This document shows, piece after piece, positions 17,300 through 26,022 of a DNA stretch of 64,000 nucleotides; the stretch's first letter is position 1, and the number at the start of each line of letters is the position of its first letter. Origin of the DNA: CAVRAZ01 sp963719135 (GTDB lineage Bacteria; Pseudomonadota; Gammaproteobacteria; DSM-19610); contig CAVRAZ010000002.1 in NCBI GenBank assembly GCA_963719135.1, positions 124,001-188,000 of the forward strand, written 5' to 3'. Under the pieces are notes generated by a model. It ran no database searches and had not been told where the DNA came from. It saw only the letters and a list, made by a program, of their open reading frames with translations. The translations under genes were made by a program, and so were the position numbers.

Positions 17300-17388
17300 C
17301 GCAGGTTGGCGCTGAGCGCAGCGAAGCCCAACGGTCGGCGCTCCCGCGCTGGGCTTCGTGCCTCAGCCAACCTACCGATGCACTGATT
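17300..17388. repeat. REP-like imperfect hairpin
   Basis: AGGTTGGC...GAAGCCCA pairs with TGGGCTTCG...GCCAACCT over about 24 bp with bulges. It lies between convergent genes and is related to the hairpin at 10582-10634. Confidence 0.75.
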
Positions 17389-17409
17389 GGGTAACGAAAG
17401 CGGCCCGCG

Positions 17410-18348
17410 TCAGGCGGCGCGCAGGTTCAACGGCGGACTGCCCGGCGGCGCGAGACGCGGCGTGCGTTCCAGCACTTCGAGCGCGTCGTGCCGCACGTGG
17501 TTGAGGCGCATCTCCTCCCGCAGCCTGTCCTCCGTCACGATGCCTTTTTCGAGGCATTCCTTCAGCAGGCCGAAGAACAGATTCGTCTGGTTGCGGTCGG
17601 GGTGTTCCTTGTAGTTGCCGAGCAGCGCGTACTCGCCGAACAGGTGGCGGCGCGCGCGCATCAGCCAGGCAACCGGTGGAAACAGCCGGAAGCGTTCGGC
17701 TGGACGCCAGTCGATCGGCAGGCCCGCCTTCCAGGGCTGGGTCTTGCGGCGCGTCACGTGCAGCATCTTGGTGTTTTCGGTGAGCTTGTCGAAATCGTTC
17801 CATTCATTCTCGAACAGGCCGATGGTGTCGCGCTCTTCCAGACGCAGGCAGATCCAGGGCATGTAGTCGCGCTTGAACTCGAACAGCGCGTTGAACTGCT
17901 CCTCGACCTTCCAGTGCGTGAGCTTGGCGCAGTCGAGCAGCATGACGCTGCTGGCCAGGCAGCGGTCGATGACGCCCTTGGTGCCCGAGCGCGGCCGGCA
18001 CAGGATGGCCTTGCCCTGCATGTCGCGCGACAGCAGTTCCCAGACGTCGGCGATGGCGAAGATGTCCGGGTCGATGACCACGGCGCGGCCCTGGTAGCCC
18101 ATCAGTTCGGGCGGCATGAAGCGCGTCGGTGTGAAGGATTGCAGGTCGTCGTTCAGCCAGGTGCGCTTGACGCCGTCGCGCAGGTACAACTGGCCTTCGC
18201 GCGCCTTGAAGAACGGGTAGTCGTTGGTGTTGACGATGCGCACGTCGAACCTGTCGTTGTTGCGCGAGTTCCGCCGCAGCGCATATTCGGCGACCAGCGC
18301 GCCGACGATCTGCTTGTGGTTGGTCTGGATGAAGACGCAGTGATCCAT
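17410..18348 (-). CDS. Putative glycosyltransferase
   Basis: The start is set at ATG 18348 (MDHCVFIQTNHKQIVGALVA), preceded by GGAGGGACCTCGC; 312 residues. The N-terminal half looks like a nucleotide-sugar-binding fold with a DxD-like motif in GRAVVIDPDIFAIADVWELL, reminiscent of GT8-type retaining transferases. The C-terminal half is Arg/Trp-rich and basic (MLHVTRRKTQPWKAGLPIDW), as in membrane-associated enzymes. No signal peptide is seen. It is followed on the same strand region by a sulfotransferase, suggesting surface-glycan decoration. Family assignment is by motif only. Confidence 0.6.
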   Translation of the reverse strand: MDHCVFIQTNHKQIVGALVAEYALRRNSRNNDRFDVRIVNTNDYPFFKAREGQLYLRDGVKRTWLNDDLQSFTPTRFMPPELMGYQGRAVVIDPDIFAIADVWELLSRDMQGKAILCRPRSGTKGVIDRCLASSVMLLDCAKLTHWKVEEQFNALFEFKRDYMPWICLRLEERDTIGLFENEWNDFDKLTENTKMLHVTRRKTQPWKAGLPIDWRPAERFRLFPPVAWLMRARRHLFGEYALLGNYKEHPDRNQTNLFFGLLKECLEKGIVTEDRLREEMRLNHVRHDALEVLERTPRLAPPGSPPLNLRAA

Positions 18349-18441
18349 GCGAGGTCCCTCCGGTTGCGGATGGGTTGAAGTGTAATCGATTCTACGGACG
18401 CTGCCCAAAGCCCGGCGTGTGCTGCGTCACCGCGCGGCGGG

Positions 18442-19404
18442 TCAGCCGGAGGCGGAAGAGGCCTGCGCGGCGACCTCGGCGGACGCGGCGGTTCCCGCAG
18501 CGGACCGATAGCCGAACATCGGATCGAGCCGTTGCCGGACCAACGCCTGCATGGCGGCGATCTGCGCGTCGTCGAAGTAGTCGCGGTAACCCCCGACTTT
18601 CGCCTTTCTGACCTTGAACGAGTTGGGGTTAGTCCTGTCCTTGGCAACCATGCGGCTGCCGCTCAGCCAGAAGGTGCGTTTGGTTTCCATGTTGCGCATG
18701 TTCTCCACCGACGCGAAGCGCACGCATTCGGCGATTTGATCGGCGGAGCCCGGCGTGCCGAGAAATTCGACGACCCGATTCAGCACGGCGGCGGTGTCGG
18801 CGCGCAGGTCCTCGTAGCGGACGACCAGCAAGCTCCTGATTTTGTTGGTTTCGCTGGCCCAGAGGTTCATGTAGTCGATGATTTTCGGCAGACCGGCCGT
18901 GGGCGACATCACGAAGGTGTAGATGTCAACGTCGCTGCCGTGCTCCGGGTATTCGTTCAGCGCTTTCTTGCCGGGGCGCATGCGGAATTTCCACTGGAAG
19001 AACTGCGACACGGCGGTATCCAACGGGTTGCGTACCAGCAGCACGACCCTGCTGCCGTAGAAGTCGGCCTTGGAGTCGCGGTTGCCGGTGTAGTCCTTGA
19101 TGTAGTTGTCGTGGGTGAAGAACAGCTTCGGGATGGCCGGGTTCTTGCGGTGCAGGTTGTCGAAGCCGATCAGGTGGCGTTCGCCCAGGCCGTGCCTGAC
19201 CTGATAGAAGCGCGACAGCATGACCCTCAACCAGGTGCGGCCGCTCTTGCCGAAGGAGACGATGACCGCGTCGGCCAGTTTCAACTTGCGGAATTCCTCG
19301 CGACCGCGCAGCCAGCGGTCGACGCGGGTCCGGCGTTCCCGCGGCAGCCAGAACAGGGCGCCCAGCACCAGGAAGCGAGTGATTTTCTTGATGACCGTGT
19401 GCAT
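18442..19404 (-). CDS. PAPS-dependent sulfotransferase
   Basis: This encodes 320 residues. It transfers sulfate from 3'-phosphoadenylyl sulfate to a hydroxyl or amine of a glycan or lipid. The 5'-phosphosulfate loop is VSFGKSGRTWLRVML (about residues 49-63) and the 3'-phosphate site is VVLLVRNPLDTAVSQFF (about 120-136). The C-terminal KVGGYRDYFDDAQ matches the RKG-like region of cytosolic sulfotransferases. A short hydrophobic N-terminus (FLVLGALFWL) may attach it to the membrane. Upstream of the putative glycosyltransferase on the same strand, it probably acts on a surface polysaccharide. Confidence 0.85.
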   Translation of the reverse strand: MHTVIKKITRFLVLGALFWLPRERRTRVDRWLRGREEFRKLKLADAVIVSFGKSGRTWLRVMLSRFYQVRHGLGERHLIGFDNLHRKNPAIPKLFFTHDNYIKDYTGNRDSKADFYGSRVVLLVRNPLDTAVSQFFQWKFRMRPGKKALNEYPEHGSDVDIYTFVMSPTAGLPKIIDYMNLWASETNKIRSLLVVRYEDLRADTAAVLNRVVEFLGTPGSADQIAECVRFASVENMRNMETKRTFWLSGSRMVAKDRTNPNSFKVRKAKVGGYRDYFDDAQIAAMQALVRQRLDPMFGYRSAAGTAASAEVAAQASSASG

Positions 19405-19593
19405 TCCGGAAGATCGACAGGTTGTGCCGCCGTTTCTGTGGAGCGCGCAATTATAGCATCATCGGGCACTGGAGATACCGGGGCGCTCCCTGTATCGTGG
19501 CGCCGACGGCGGCGGTGGGCGGCGCGCGCCGGGCGATCCCCGGGGCGGCGTTTCCTCTCGCCCGCCGGGCACTGTTTCGGGAAGACCCTTATT

Positions 19594-20622
19594 GTGGCAC
19601 AACAATTTCTCGTCGGCTGGAAACCACAGAACACCGAGCGGCGTGTCGCCAGCGTGCGCATCCGCTGTCTGAACGTGATGGCCGAGCTGAAGAAGCGCCG
19701 CTTCCCGATCGAACTGTACAAACCCGGGAAACCGGGCTATTCCGTCGTCGTCTTCTCCAAGTCGTATAAAGCGACGGATATCGCCGCCGCCGGGCAGCTC
19801 AAAGCGGCCGGTACGCGGGTGATATTCGATCTGTGCGACAACCATTTCCTGAAAGACGATGAGCGGGTCGAACGCCTCAGGAAGATGCTGCTGACCTGCG
19901 ATCATTGTGTCGTGTCGAGCGCGGTGCTCAAGTCGGTGGTTCAGGAACGGATGGGCGAAAGCTATGCGATTCCGATCAGCGTGATCGCCGACGCCGTGGA
20001 GACGCGCCTGACCGGGCCGCTGTTCAATCTGAAAGCGCGCATTGTCGCGGAGTGGCGGCTGGCGAGGCTCAGAGCGCAATTGCAGGCGCGCGGAGCGCGC
20101 GCCTTCCGTTGCGTCTGGTTCGGCAACTACAAAGGCAGTCACAACGCCGGGCTGGCGCATGCGGCCATGCTCAAGGACAGGCTCGAGGCACTGAACCGGG
20201 CGTTGCCGGTCAGTCTGACCGTGATCAGCAATTCACGAGAACTGTTCGAAGACATCTTCCGGGGCTGGTCGCTTCCGGTGCACTACATCGACTGGAGCCC
20301 CTACACATTCTTCCGCGCGATGCGCCTCCACAAGGTCACGCTGATACCGATCAACGTCAACGAATTCACGCGCGTCAAGACCAACAACCGCGTGGTCCAG
20401 TCGCTCTACCTCGGGTTGGGTGTGATTGCCGACGGCATCGACAGCTACCGGGAGTTCGCCGGTTGTACCTATCTCGATGACTGGGATGCAGGTCTGGAAA
20501 GTTATGCGCGGAATCCGTCGGTGCTGGCGTCGCAGGTAAAGGCGGGGCAAAAGATCATTGAGGACAGGTATTCCATCGAGGTGATCGCCGGGCAGTGGCG
20601 CGATCTGTTCATCCGGGCCTGA
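19594..20622 (+). CDS. Glycosyltransferase-like protein (GT-B type)
   Basis: The likely start is GTG 19594 (VAQQFLVGWKPQNTERRVAS); the open frame extends far upstream but that part is antisense to the sulfotransferase. The product is about 342 residues. The N-terminal half carries YSVVVFSKSYKATDIAAAGQL and VIFDLCDNHFLKDDE; the C-terminal half has WFGNYKGSHNAGL, PVSLTVISNS, and the IPINVNEFTRVKTNNRVVQS stretch that resembles the nucleotide-sugar loop of GT4-like enzymes. It converges, 6 bp apart, with the methyltransferase at 20629. Confidence 0.65.
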   Translation: MAQQFLVGWKPQNTERRVASVRIRCLNVMAELKKRRFPIELYKPGKPGYSVVVFSKSYKATDIAAAGQLKAAGTRVIFDLCDNHFLKDDERVERLRKMLLTCDHCVVSSAVLKSVVQERMGESYAIPISVIADAVETRLTGPLFNLKARIVAEWRLARLRAQLQARGARAFRCVWFGNYKGSHNAGLAHAAMLKDRLEALNRALPVSLTVISNSRELFEDIFRGWSLPVHYIDWSPYTFFRAMRLHKVTLIPINVNEFTRVKTNNRVVQSLYLGLGVIADGIDSYREFAGCTYLDDWDAGLESYARNPSVLASQVKAGQKIIEDRYSIEVIAGQWRDLFIRA

Positions 20623-20628
20623 CCGGTG

Positions 20629-21582
20629 TCAGGGTTTGCGGAACAGGGCGTGGATCTCGTCGCCGCGGCCGCTCAGCCGGGCCAGCGGATAGTAGGGGCT
20701 GGCCAGCCAGCGCGCCGGCGCGAATTTCTTCAGCGAGCGGCCTTTACGAGCGAGCAGGTAGTCGAGGCTGTAAAGCAGCACCTTGGTGCGCGGCAGTGTG
20801 GCGATGTGCTCGACCCGCAGGCCGGACGCTTCGGCAAGGCGGGCCAGGCTCGCGGGATTGAACAGCACCAGGTGGCGCGGCACGTCATCGGCGAACCAGT
20901 AATGCTTCAGCCAGGCGCGTCCGAGCGCGCCGGTGTTGGGTGTGCGCACCAGCAGTTGGCCGCCGGGTTTCAGGATGCGCGCCATTTCCCGGACGATCTT
21001 CGCCGGGTTGGGCAGGTGTTCGATCAGATGGTGCGCCGTGATTGCGTCGAAGCTGCTGTCCGCGAAGTGGGCGTCCAGCAGGTCGCCGTGAAAGACATCC
21101 AACCCGTTGGCACGGCAGATGCCGACGGGTTTCTGGTTGAACTCGACACCCTTCACCGACCAGCCAAGCTCCCGCATTTGCAGCAGATATTTGCCATTGC
21201 CACAGCCCACGTCCAGCAGGATGCCGTCCGGCCGGTAGCGGAGCGGCGGCACGGGTCTGAACGCCCCTGTGATCGGGGCCGCCAGGTCGGCGAGCATGCC
21301 GGTGGCCAGATGCGCATAGCCGCCGTAACGTTTCAGCCAGGCGCGGTCCAGCCCGGGCGGCAGCCTGATGTGACCCGGCGGCTGATAGATGTTGTAGTTG
21401 TCCGGATAGAACGACCCGATCTGTGCGGCGTCGGGTGTCGGATACTGGTAGACAGCGCCGCAGACAGAACAGGTGTGATAGTCGTAGGGGCGTTCACCGC
21501 GAAACATCAGGTCCCGGCCAGTGAATGTATAGTCACCTGCACCGCCGCACAGGGGGCACCGGCTGGTCCTGTCTGAAGTCAT
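20629..21582 (-). CDS. Class I SAM methyltransferase with zinc-ribbon N-terminus
   Basis: This encodes 317 residues. CPLCGG...CSVCG at residues 9-42 forms a four-cysteine zinc ribbon. The Rossmann methyltransferase core follows, with motif I ILLDVGCGNGKYL (about 120-132), VEFNQKPV, and FDAITAHHLIEHLPNP. Such C-methyltransferase-like proteins are frequent in polysaccharide clusters, where they act on nucleotide sugars or glycan ends. It is the last gene of a long minus-strand operon (about 30.8 to 20.6 kb). Confidence 0.8.
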   Translation of the reverse strand: MTSDRTSRCPLCGGAGDYTFTGRDLMFRGERPYDYHTCSVCGAVYQYPTPDAAQIGSFYPDNYNIYQPPGHIRLPPGLDRAWLKRYGGYAHLATGMLADLAAPITGAFRPVPPLRYRPDGILLDVGCGNGKYLLQMRELGWSVKGVEFNQKPVGICRANGLDVFHGDLLDAHFADSSFDAITAHHLIEHLPNPAKIVREMARILKPGGQLLVRTPNTGALGRAWLKHYWFADDVPRHLVLFNPASLARLAEASGLRVEHIATLPRTKVLLYSLDYLLARKGRSLKKFAPARWLASPYYPLARLSGRGDEIHALFRKP

Positions 21583-21603
21583 CTGTGGCGCGTCCGGCTG
21601 GCG

Positions 21604-22548
21604 TTATGAAGTCGACCCGTTGCGTTGCTGAGAGCGGCGCTTGAGCCACTTTCGCGCGAACTTTGTCAGGAATCCTAATCGTTTGATGTTGAATTGAGAA
21701 GACTGTGAGGCCCTGAAATGGCGGATGGCTTCGCCCCACAGGCCGTTGCTCAGAGCGGCGCGGGCAACGTCGTAGTGGATATTCGCATAGGCCTCGGCCT
21801 TCAGCGGGTCGGGCGTGTGCTGCCCGACGAACTCCAGCTTGAGCCGGCTCTGGCGCTCGAAATTCTTGTGCAGATTGGCGTCGTGCTGGCGGTAGTATAC
21901 CGATTCGTCGTCGATGTAACGAAATTCCTTTTTGCTCTTCATGGATTCGAACATCCTGACATTGAGTAGCCAGTCATCTGCCAGCAAATCCCCGTCGTAG
22001 GCACCAACTGCAAGGAGGAAGTCACGACGCATAAGGGCGCACTGTAAAAACAGCGGGCTGGCGTGCGTGTAAAGGAAGTGCAGGATTTCTTCGGGCTCCC
22101 GGCTCAACAGCTCCGCGATTTCCGGGCCATGTAATTTCCTGGTTTTATCGCCGTTCCGGATAATGTAGCCGTTCCCGTATATAATCCTGAGTTCCGGGTT
22201 CTCATGAAACTCTCTTACCTGGCGTTCAACCCGGTTTGGTGCGAATTTGTCGTCAGACGCAAAGGGAATTATAAGATCGCCATGCGACAATTGCAGCGCG
22301 CGGTTTACCGTCGCCTTCGGCCCGAGATTGCGCTCGTTCAGGTGTAGTTGCATGACGACTGGAGAGCGCTTCTGGAGTGCCCGGAGAATATCAAAGGAGC
22401 GGTCGGTGGAACAGTCATCCACGACAACGATCTCGATCTTCTGGTAGGGTTGTTGCCAGATGCTCTCGATGGTTTCAGTTATGTATTCCGCGTGATTGTA
22501 CGACGGAATCAGGACGCTGATGAGCGGTTTGTCAGGCAGCGCGTTCAA
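21604..22548 (-). CDS. Family 2 glycosyltransferase
   Basis: This encodes 314 residues with a GT-A fold: ISVLIPSYNHAEYITETIES at the N-terminus, IEIVVVDDCSTD, and the DxD-like ASDDKFAP. The acceptor-side segment DYDGDLLADDWLLNVRM-like (GAYDGDLLADDWLLN) and SVYYRQHDANLHK follow. Its start overlaps the aminotransferase stop by 4 bp, so the two are coupled. It probably adds a sugar to a lipid-linked or surface glycan on the cytoplasmic face. Confidence 0.85.
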   Translation of the reverse strand: MNALPDKPLISVLIPSYNHAEYITETIESIWQQPYQKIEIVVVDDCSTDRSFDILRALQKRSPVVMQLHLNERNLGPKATVNRALQLSHGDLIIPFASDDKFAPNRVERQVREFHENPELRIIYGNGYIIRNGDKTRKLHGPEIAELLSREPEEILHFLYTHASPLFLQCALMRRDFLLAVGAYDGDLLADDWLLNVRMFESMKSKKEFRYIDDESVYYRQHDANLHKNFERQSRLKLEFVGQHTPDPLKAEAYANIHYDVARAALSNGLWGEAIRHFRASQSSQFNIKRLGFLTKFARKWLKRRSQQRNGSTS

Positions 22549-23644
22549 TCGAAAAACCGATTGACCGAGTCGGCAACATACTCCGCCTGTTCGATCGAAA
22601 GATGGGGGCCCATCGGCAGACTCAATACCTGTTTATGCAGCGCCTCACTTGTCGGGAAATCTCCAGCACAGTAACCGAGGTGTCGGTAGGCCGGTTGCAG
22701 ATGGAGCGGAATCGGGTAATGAATCATGGTCTGGATTCCCGCCTGTTGCAGATGCTCCTGCAGGGTGTCCCTTTCGGTCGTGCGTATCGCGAATATATGC
22801 CATACGGGAACGATATCTCTAGGTATTTCGACTAATTGCAGGCGGGCCCGACGGATTGTCTCCCGGTAGATCGCGGCTATCTTGCGTCTGCGTTCATTCC
22901 AGTCATCCAGCACAGCAAGTTTGACGCGCAGAATGGCCGCCTGCAATTCATCGAGGCGCGTGTTCACGCCAACCATTTCATGGTTATATTTTTTACTGGA
23001 ACCGTAATTCCGCAGGCAGCGGATAGTCGTTGCCAGTTCGTCGTTATTCGTGGTGACTGCGCCGCCATCACCCAAGGCGCCCAGGTTCTTCCCGGGATAG
23101 AAACTGAATCCGGCGGCGTCGGAAAGGTTGCCGGCGCGTTTCGAATGGAACTCCGCCCCGTGAGCCTGCGCGGCATCTTCGATGACCTGGAGTCCGCGCT
23201 GTTGACCGATGCTTCCTATGGCATCCATCGCCGCCGGCTGTCCGTACAGGTGAACAGCCATGATCACCCTGGTCCTGGGTGTAATCGCCGCCTCGATCAG
23301 CGTGGGATCGATATTACAGGAATCGTCATCCGGTTCCACCGGCACGATTTCGCGCCCGCCAGGCTGACCGCCAGCCAAGTGGCGATAAAGGTGCTGGCCG
23401 GTACGATGACTTCGTCTCTTCCGGAAATACCCAGGGCGCGCAGGATCACCGAGAGTGCGTCCAGACCGTTGCCGACACCGATACAATGCCGGGTACCGCA
23501 GTACGCGGCGAATTCCTGTTCAAAAGCCTCGACTTCGGGCCCCAGGATATACCAGCCGGATTCCAGCACCCGCTGATAGGCGGCGTCCAGCGCATCCTTG
23601 AGTTCGAGTCGTGCCTGCTTCAGGTCAAGAAACGGGACGTTCAC
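22545..23644 (-). CDS. fdtB: DegT/DnrJ/EryC1-type sugar aminotransferase, apparent frameshift
   Basis: This is a PLP-dependent nucleotide-sugar aminotransferase, expected to act at C3 of a dTDP-3-keto-6-deoxyhexose because a FdtA-like ketoisomerase precedes it. Frame one (from 23644) reads MNVPFLDLKQARLELKDALD to WLAVSLAGA. The second frame continues EIVPVEPDDDSCNIDPTLIE to the stop at 22545. A single missing base near 23352 explains the break. PLP-site features are VIEDAAQAHGA and the lysine in FSFYPGKNLGALGDGG. It overlaps its upstream and downstream neighbours by 4 bp each. The break may be a sequencing error; the specific symbol is inferred from context. Confidence 0.75.
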
Positions 23645-24048
23645 GGCGATCTCGACTTGACGAATTCCTGGTAGTCACGGTAGTAGTCGTCGTCGGAATA
23701 GTGCAGGGACGCCAGCGCGAGACACACGGCCCCGGACGAGAAGTTGTCCAGTGCGCGCCAGATCATCGGGCAGATATACAGGCCGCGGTACGAGCGATTC
23801 AGGTGAATCCGCCGTTGCTCCTTCCCATCGTCTATGACAACGTCGAAGCTGCCTGACATGGCGATGATGAGCTGTTCCAGCTTCTTGTGCGCGTGACCGC
23901 CGCGTTCCGCGCCGCCGGGCACATCATACAGGTAATACACGCGCCGGATATCGAACGGAATGTGCTGTCCCCCTTCGATCACGCTCAGGTTGCCGCGCGG
24001 GTCGTTGATGCGCGGCAGCTCGAGAATCTTGCAGTCATGAATGCTCAC
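23641..24048 (-). CDS. fdtA: dTDP-4-oxo-6-deoxyglucose 3,4-ketoisomerase (FdtA/QdtA, WxcM-like)
   Basis: This encodes 135 residues, a small cupin. The family pattern is clear: ILELPRINDPRGNLSVIEGG at the N-terminus, FDIRRVYYLYDVPGGAERGGHAH with metal-site-like histidines, SFDVVIDDGKE, and GLYICPMIWRALDNFSSGAVCLALAS. It shifts the keto group from C4 to C3 of dTDP-4-oxo-6-deoxyglucose, preparing it for the aminotransferase that overlaps its 3' end. FdtA and QdtA give different C4 stereochemistry and cannot be told apart here. Confidence 0.88.
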   Translation of the reverse strand: MSIHDCKILELPRINDPRGNLSVIEGGQHIPFDIRRVYYLYDVPGGAERGGHAHKKLEQLIIAMSGSFDVVIDDGKEQRRIHLNRSYRGLYICPMIWRALDNFSSGAVCLALASLHYSDDDYYRDYQEFVKSRSP

Positions 24049-24140
24049 GCTTCGGAGTGGCCACGGCCCGTGTTCAGCTTCAGGGGTCCGGGATTGTAGC
24101 TCAAAAACCGCCCTCCGGCGTCAATCGGTCGGTGGCTTTG

Positions 24141-25091
24141 CTACAGCGGCAGTTCATAGAACTCGTGGACCACCCCACCGCCGCCGAATTCCGTCTTGAA
24201 GCGGTAGAGACCCTCGTTCAGGATACGTCCCTGGTCTTCGTTGCTGATGCCGAAATCGAAAAACCGGGCGCGCTCGCGCATGGCTCCGGCGATGCAGTGG
24301 TCGAATACGGCGTCCAGCAGCGAGTGCTGGTAGGCGGCCTCGCTTGCGGCAATGTACTGGGCGTGGTGAACCCCCTTGTCGATGTACAGCACGACGCCGG
24401 CCTCGACGTTTCCCGCAAGCAGTGCGACCACGAAGCGGATCCGTTCGGGAAAGCGTCCGGCCAGCAGCCGGATTTCAGCTTCGCTGTGAACCGGTGCGGC
24501 GTTGTGCTTTCTCTCCAGATTGTCGTTCAGGACGGACCACAGACTGCTGATCTGAGCACTGTCGGCGGTTGTGACCACGGCGCCGGTCTCCAACGCCTTT
24601 TTCAGACTGCGCTGCCGGCGCCGGCTGGGGACGATGGGTCCGTTCAGATCGATGGTGGCCGAAAGATCGCAGCGCACCCGAATGGCCCCGAGCCGGAACA
24701 GGGCGTAGCGGTCGTCCTGGGAGGGAACCTGGTGGTAGATGGAGGGTACGCACTTGTAGAGCAGCTTTCTGAATCCGAGGCGGGCGAAGTGCTTCAGCGC
24801 CAGCTCAAGCGCCTCGAGCATGCGCGTGCCATGGAGTTTGCCGCCATGCACGAGTCCCCCGAAGGTGACGCCCGGATGGCTGACGATCATGTCGGACACC
24901 GTGGGGCTGGCAGCCGCCGGCAGCAGGCCCAGCCAGGTGTCGCCCTCGCGGATGGTCAGCGAACAGTCGGCGAGCCGTTCGCCGTGATAGGACAGGTAGC
25001 GCCGGGTGTGCAGGAAGGTGGCCATGGGCGCGGTTTCGCAGAAGGTATCCCACCATTCGGCCTGGTCATCGGAATAGGTCTCGATCTGCAC
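24141..25091 (-). CDS. FemAB/GNAT-like acyltransferase
   Basis: This encodes 316 residues containing the tandem-GNAT (FemAB-like) signature found in polysaccharide loci. The N-terminal WWDTFCETAPMATFLHTRRYL leads to GLLPAAAS, a central GxxRKLLYKCVPSIYHQVP block, and the C-terminal HHAQYIAASEAAYQHSLLDA with FFDFGISNEDQGRILNEGLY. Related proteins transfer amino-acyl or acyl groups to sugars or glycolipids. Its position after the amino-sugar genes fits N-acylation or another late decoration. The substrate is unknown. Confidence 0.7.
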   Translation of the reverse strand: MQIETYSDDQAEWWDTFCETAPMATFLHTRRYLSYHGERLADCSLTIREGDTWLGLLPAAASPTVSDMIVSHPGVTFGGLVHGGKLHGTRMLEALELALKHFARLGFRKLLYKCVPSIYHQVPSQDDRYALFRLGAIRVRCDLSATIDLNGPIVPSRRRQRSLKKALETGAVVTTADSAQISSLWSVLNDNLERKHNAAPVHSEAEIRLLAGRFPERIRFVVALLAGNVEAGVVLYIDKGVHHAQYIAASEAAYQHSLLDAVFDHCIAGAMRERARFFDFGISNEDQGRILNEGLYRFKTEFGGGGVVHEFYELPL

Positions 25092-25095
25092 CGGA

Positions 25096-26016
25096 TTATT
25101 CTTCGAGTCTGGCGACGCCGAAGCCCGTCGCGCCGAAATCGTTCCCGTTATAGAACAGATAGGTGTTGCCCTTGGCCTGGATGACGGCCGAGTACTCCAC
25201 CGAGCCCGAATCCCAGCCGGACGGGGAGACGTCGATGTTCATTTCACTGTCCTTGCGAACCCAGTGTCTGCCGTCCGGCGATTCGGCGTAGCCCAAGCGG
25301 TATTGCCTGAGCGCGCGCTTGCGGATGGAGTAGTAGAGCTTGTACCGGCCGCCGTCGTTGACAACGAAGGGACGGCCGAATCCGTGTTCTTCGGGTTCGT
25401 GCAGTTGCAGGCACACCGCGCCCTGCTCCGGCCAGCGCACGCCGTCCGCGGACTCCATATAGCGCATGTCATAGACCGGCATGGGTTTTCCGTCGATCTC
25501 GGTCCACTGGCTTCCCGCGATGTACCACATCCTGAAGCGCCCGCCTTCGCGGAGCACAAAGGGGCCGCACCTGAAATAGAGTTCCGCGTTGCTGCGTTCC
25601 AGAATGGGCGTCGCGCGCACACGCTCGAAGCGCTCGCCGCCATCGCGGCTGATCGCCAGTCCGGTCAACAGACGGTAGCGGATATGCCGGCTGAGTTCGA
25701 AGCCGACATAGTACAGGTACAGCGTGCTGTCGTTCATCGGAACTATACAGGTCTGAAATACGCCATTGTCGTCGAAGGTGCCCGGCACCCCGGTGTCCAG
25801 CACCGGCAGCGGGCTGGTTCCGATGACCTCGAGCGGGTTGTCTGCGGCGACGTCGACATAGCCGACCCGGCCGACGTTATCCGCATCGCGGCACTGGACG
25901 AAGATCCTGAGGGTGCCCTGGTCGAGCCGCCAGGGTGTCGGGCAGGTGGCGTGGCTGCGCGCCCACCCGAGGTCGCCCGCGGGTTTCCATATCGGCCCGA
26001 GCTTTTTCCAGTGCAT
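25096..26016 (-). CDS. Five-bladed beta-propeller (glycoside hydrolase 43/32-like) protein
   Basis: This encodes 306 residues without a signal peptide. Repeated blade motifs are visible: PTPWRLDQGTLRIFVQCRD, NDSTLYLYYVGF, FRCGPFVLREGGRFRMWYI, GRPFVVNDGGRYKLYYS and YSAVIQAKGNTYLFYNGND. This pattern occurs in GH32/43/62/68/130-type propellers. Such proteins encoded inside bacterial glycan clusters, often beside PglD-like acyltransferases, have no established role. It is the fourth gene down a tight operon, 5 bp after its neighbour. Confidence 0.65.
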   Translation of the reverse strand: MHWKKLGPIWKPAGDLGWARSHATCPTPWRLDQGTLRIFVQCRDADNVGRVGYVDVAADNPLEVIGTSPLPVLDTGVPGTFDDNGVFQTCIVPMNDSTLYLYYVGFELSRHIRYRLLTGLAISRDGGERFERVRATPILERSNAELYFRCGPFVLREGGRFRMWYIAGSQWTEIDGKPMPVYDMRYMESADGVRWPEQGAVCLQLHEPEEHGFGRPFVVNDGGRYKLYYSIRKRALRQYRLGYAESPDGRHWVRKDSEMNIDVSPSGWDSGSVEYSAVIQAKGNTYLFYNGNDFGATGFGVARLEE

Positions 26017-26022
26017 GGGTGG

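Noticed and set aside
18532..19593. N-terminal extension of the glycosyltransferase-like frame
   Set aside because: The first 350 codons are antisense to the sulfotransferase; homology-like sequence begins only near 19594.
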